A stretch of DNA of 64,000 bases. Origin: JAJPKK01 sp963702755 (lineage in GTDB: Bacteria > Pseudomonadota > Alphaproteobacteria > Rhizobiales > Xanthobacteraceae). A model generated the notes under the pieces. The model did not search any database, was not told the DNA's origin, and worked only from the letters and a program-made list of their open reading frames with translations. Location: contig CAVPDZ010000004.1 of the NCBI GenBank assembly GCA_963702755.1, positions 124,001 through 188,000 on the forward strand, read 5' to 3'. Below, piece by piece: positions 62,901 through 64,000 of the stretch (its first letter is position 1; the number at the start of each line of letters is the position of its first letter). Both the position numbers and the translations under genes were made by a program.

Positions 62901-63910
62901 CTACTTATCGATGACTTCGTCGGCGAGCGAGATCAGCTTTGGGGCAACGGTTGCGAAGTCGAGCTTGAGCGCCTTTGCGGCTTTTAGATTGATCACCAGG
63001 CTATATTTCGTCGGTTGTTGCACCGGCAAAGTGGCCGTCGTCTCGCCGCGCAGGATGCGTCCGCTATATCGGCCGATCAGGTGGTAACCCCACGTGAGTT
63101 CGGTGCCGTAGCTCATCAAGCCGCCGGCTTCGACATATTCGCGCCAGGGATAGAGCACCGGCAGCGCGAAGCGTGCGGCCAGTTCTACGATCTGGAGACG
63201 CCGGCTCGTGAAAAACGGATCGCCCATCACCACGAGACATCAATTTGCTGTTTGGCCGCGGTTTCGAAGGCCTCGGTAATCTCGCTTTCTTTGTTCGCCT
63301 TCATTGGCAGGAGCGAGTAGCCCCGAAGCTTTGCCGCATCGACAGAGTCCTTCTCGTCGGCCGTTGCGGTGGGCGCACTCGGATTCAACAGGATTGCCAT
63401 CCGTTTAATCGAAGGTCCAAGGTCGTGCGCAAGCTCCAGGCGCTTCGGCAATAGCTCGGAGGTAAACACGCTGGCACCGGTGGCATTGCCGCCCGGCCTG
63501 CTCAGACTGGCAACGAGACCAAGCGGCACCGGATCGGATCCGCTGACGAACAAAATCGGAATTGATTTCGTCGCCTTCATTGCAGCCTTGGCAGAAATGA
63601 CTCCGCCGGAGGCGACAATAACCTTCACTCCGCGCGCGACCAGTTCGGCTGCCATCATCTCGAGATCGTTGTATGCGCCTTCAGCCCACCGATAGGTGAT
63701 CGTTACATTCTGTCCGTCCACAAAGCCCTGCTCACGGAGTCCGCCTTCATAAGCCTTTACAAGTGGCGCGAACGACCGCGGCGAACCGCTGCTTAAAAAC
63801 CCAATGAGTGGGAGCGAAGAAGTGGGCTGCGCCAAAGCCGAGTTCGTCAGCACTGCCGCCCCGCCCAACAGGACAAGAGCATCTCGTCGCCGCATCAGAC
63901 GAGCCAACAT
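62901..63910 (-). CDS. ABC_sub_bind family substrate-binding protein, one frameshift
   Basis: From the ATG at 63910, preceded by GGGAG, the leader is MLARLMRRRDALVLLGGAAVLTNSALAQ. The fold follows: SLPLIGFLSSGSPRSFAPLVKAYEGGLREQGF, TYRWAEGAYNDLEMMAAELVARGVKVIVASGG, SIPILFVSGSDPVPLGLVASLSRPGGNATGASVFTSELLPKRLELAHDLG. A one-base loss near 63233 shifts the frame into VVMGDPFFTSRRLQIVELAARFALPVLYPWREYVEAGGLMSYGTELTWGYHLIGRYSGRILRG to the C-terminus LADEVID. Restoring one base gives 337 codons. A part of this gene is duplicated at 60839-61130. Confidence 0.8.
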
Positions 63911-64000
63911 TCGCAACTCCCGCCAATTGCGCACTCACATCAATCCCGCGAGCAACAAGTCTATGACGACGCAGCACTAAAAGCCACAGGGCGAAAGGGG

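Noticed and set aside
1..64000. tRNA, rRNA, CRISPR arrays, phage structural genes
   Set aside because: Scanned for T-loop-like motifs, repeat-spacer patterns and capsid/terminase/integrase features; none was convincing.

Overview
The window is high-GC DNA from an alphaproteobacterium, most likely of the Hyphomicrobiales (Bradyrhizobium / Rhodoplanes / Pseudolabrys type). The evidence is the thrC - M16 peptidase - GNAT cluster, the split F-ATPase operon atpI-B-E-F'-F, DUF1236 and Omp25-like envelope proteins, many Tat-leader substrate-binding proteins of the Bug (TctC) and ABC_sub_bind families, and mosaic palindromic repeats. I saw no rRNA, tRNA or CRISPR array.

Layout. 1-3.0 kb: end of thrC, M16 peptidase, acetyltransferase, lipoprotein. 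3.1-3.4 kb: GIY-YIG ORF enclosed by a 35-bp perfect inverted repeat. 3.5-10.4 kb: tandem array of ABC_sub_bind genes joined by ATGA overlaps. Only one member is intact, and a group II intron interrupts the last one exactly at its start codon. 10.7-13.3 kb: ATP synthase Fo operon. 13.5-24.9 kb: small secreted proteins, YjbQ, a NarL-type regulator, an ion antiporter and repeats. 25-38 kb: Bug-family binding proteins, a LysR regulator, a methyltransferase, RidA, a membrane protein with a possible TIR-like domain, a TonB-dependent receptor, an amidohydrolase and esterases. 40-42.3 kb: L,D-transpeptidase and an outer-membrane beta-barrel. 42.5-53.9 kb: urea/short-chain amide module (urtABCDE-fmdAB), divergent from a permease-fused hybrid histidine kinase and a LuxR-type response regulator, with a perfect 20-bp palindrome between them. 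54-59.6 kb: hydrolase, conserved secreted protein, Bug protein, acyl-CoA synthetase-like enzyme. 59.7-64 kb: remnants of another ABC_sub_bind array, a secreted repeat protein and an AT-richer island.

The amide module is the clearest working unit. UrtA-E would import urea or short amides, FmdA would hydrolyse formamide or similar amides, FmdB is its small partner, and the divergent two-component pair is a plausible regulator.

Caution: single-base indels are unusually common, including in urtD and fmdA. Some pseudogene calls may therefore be sequencing or assembly errors rather than biology. The in-frame nonsense codons and the group II intron insertion in the ABC_sub_bind array are harder to explain that way.
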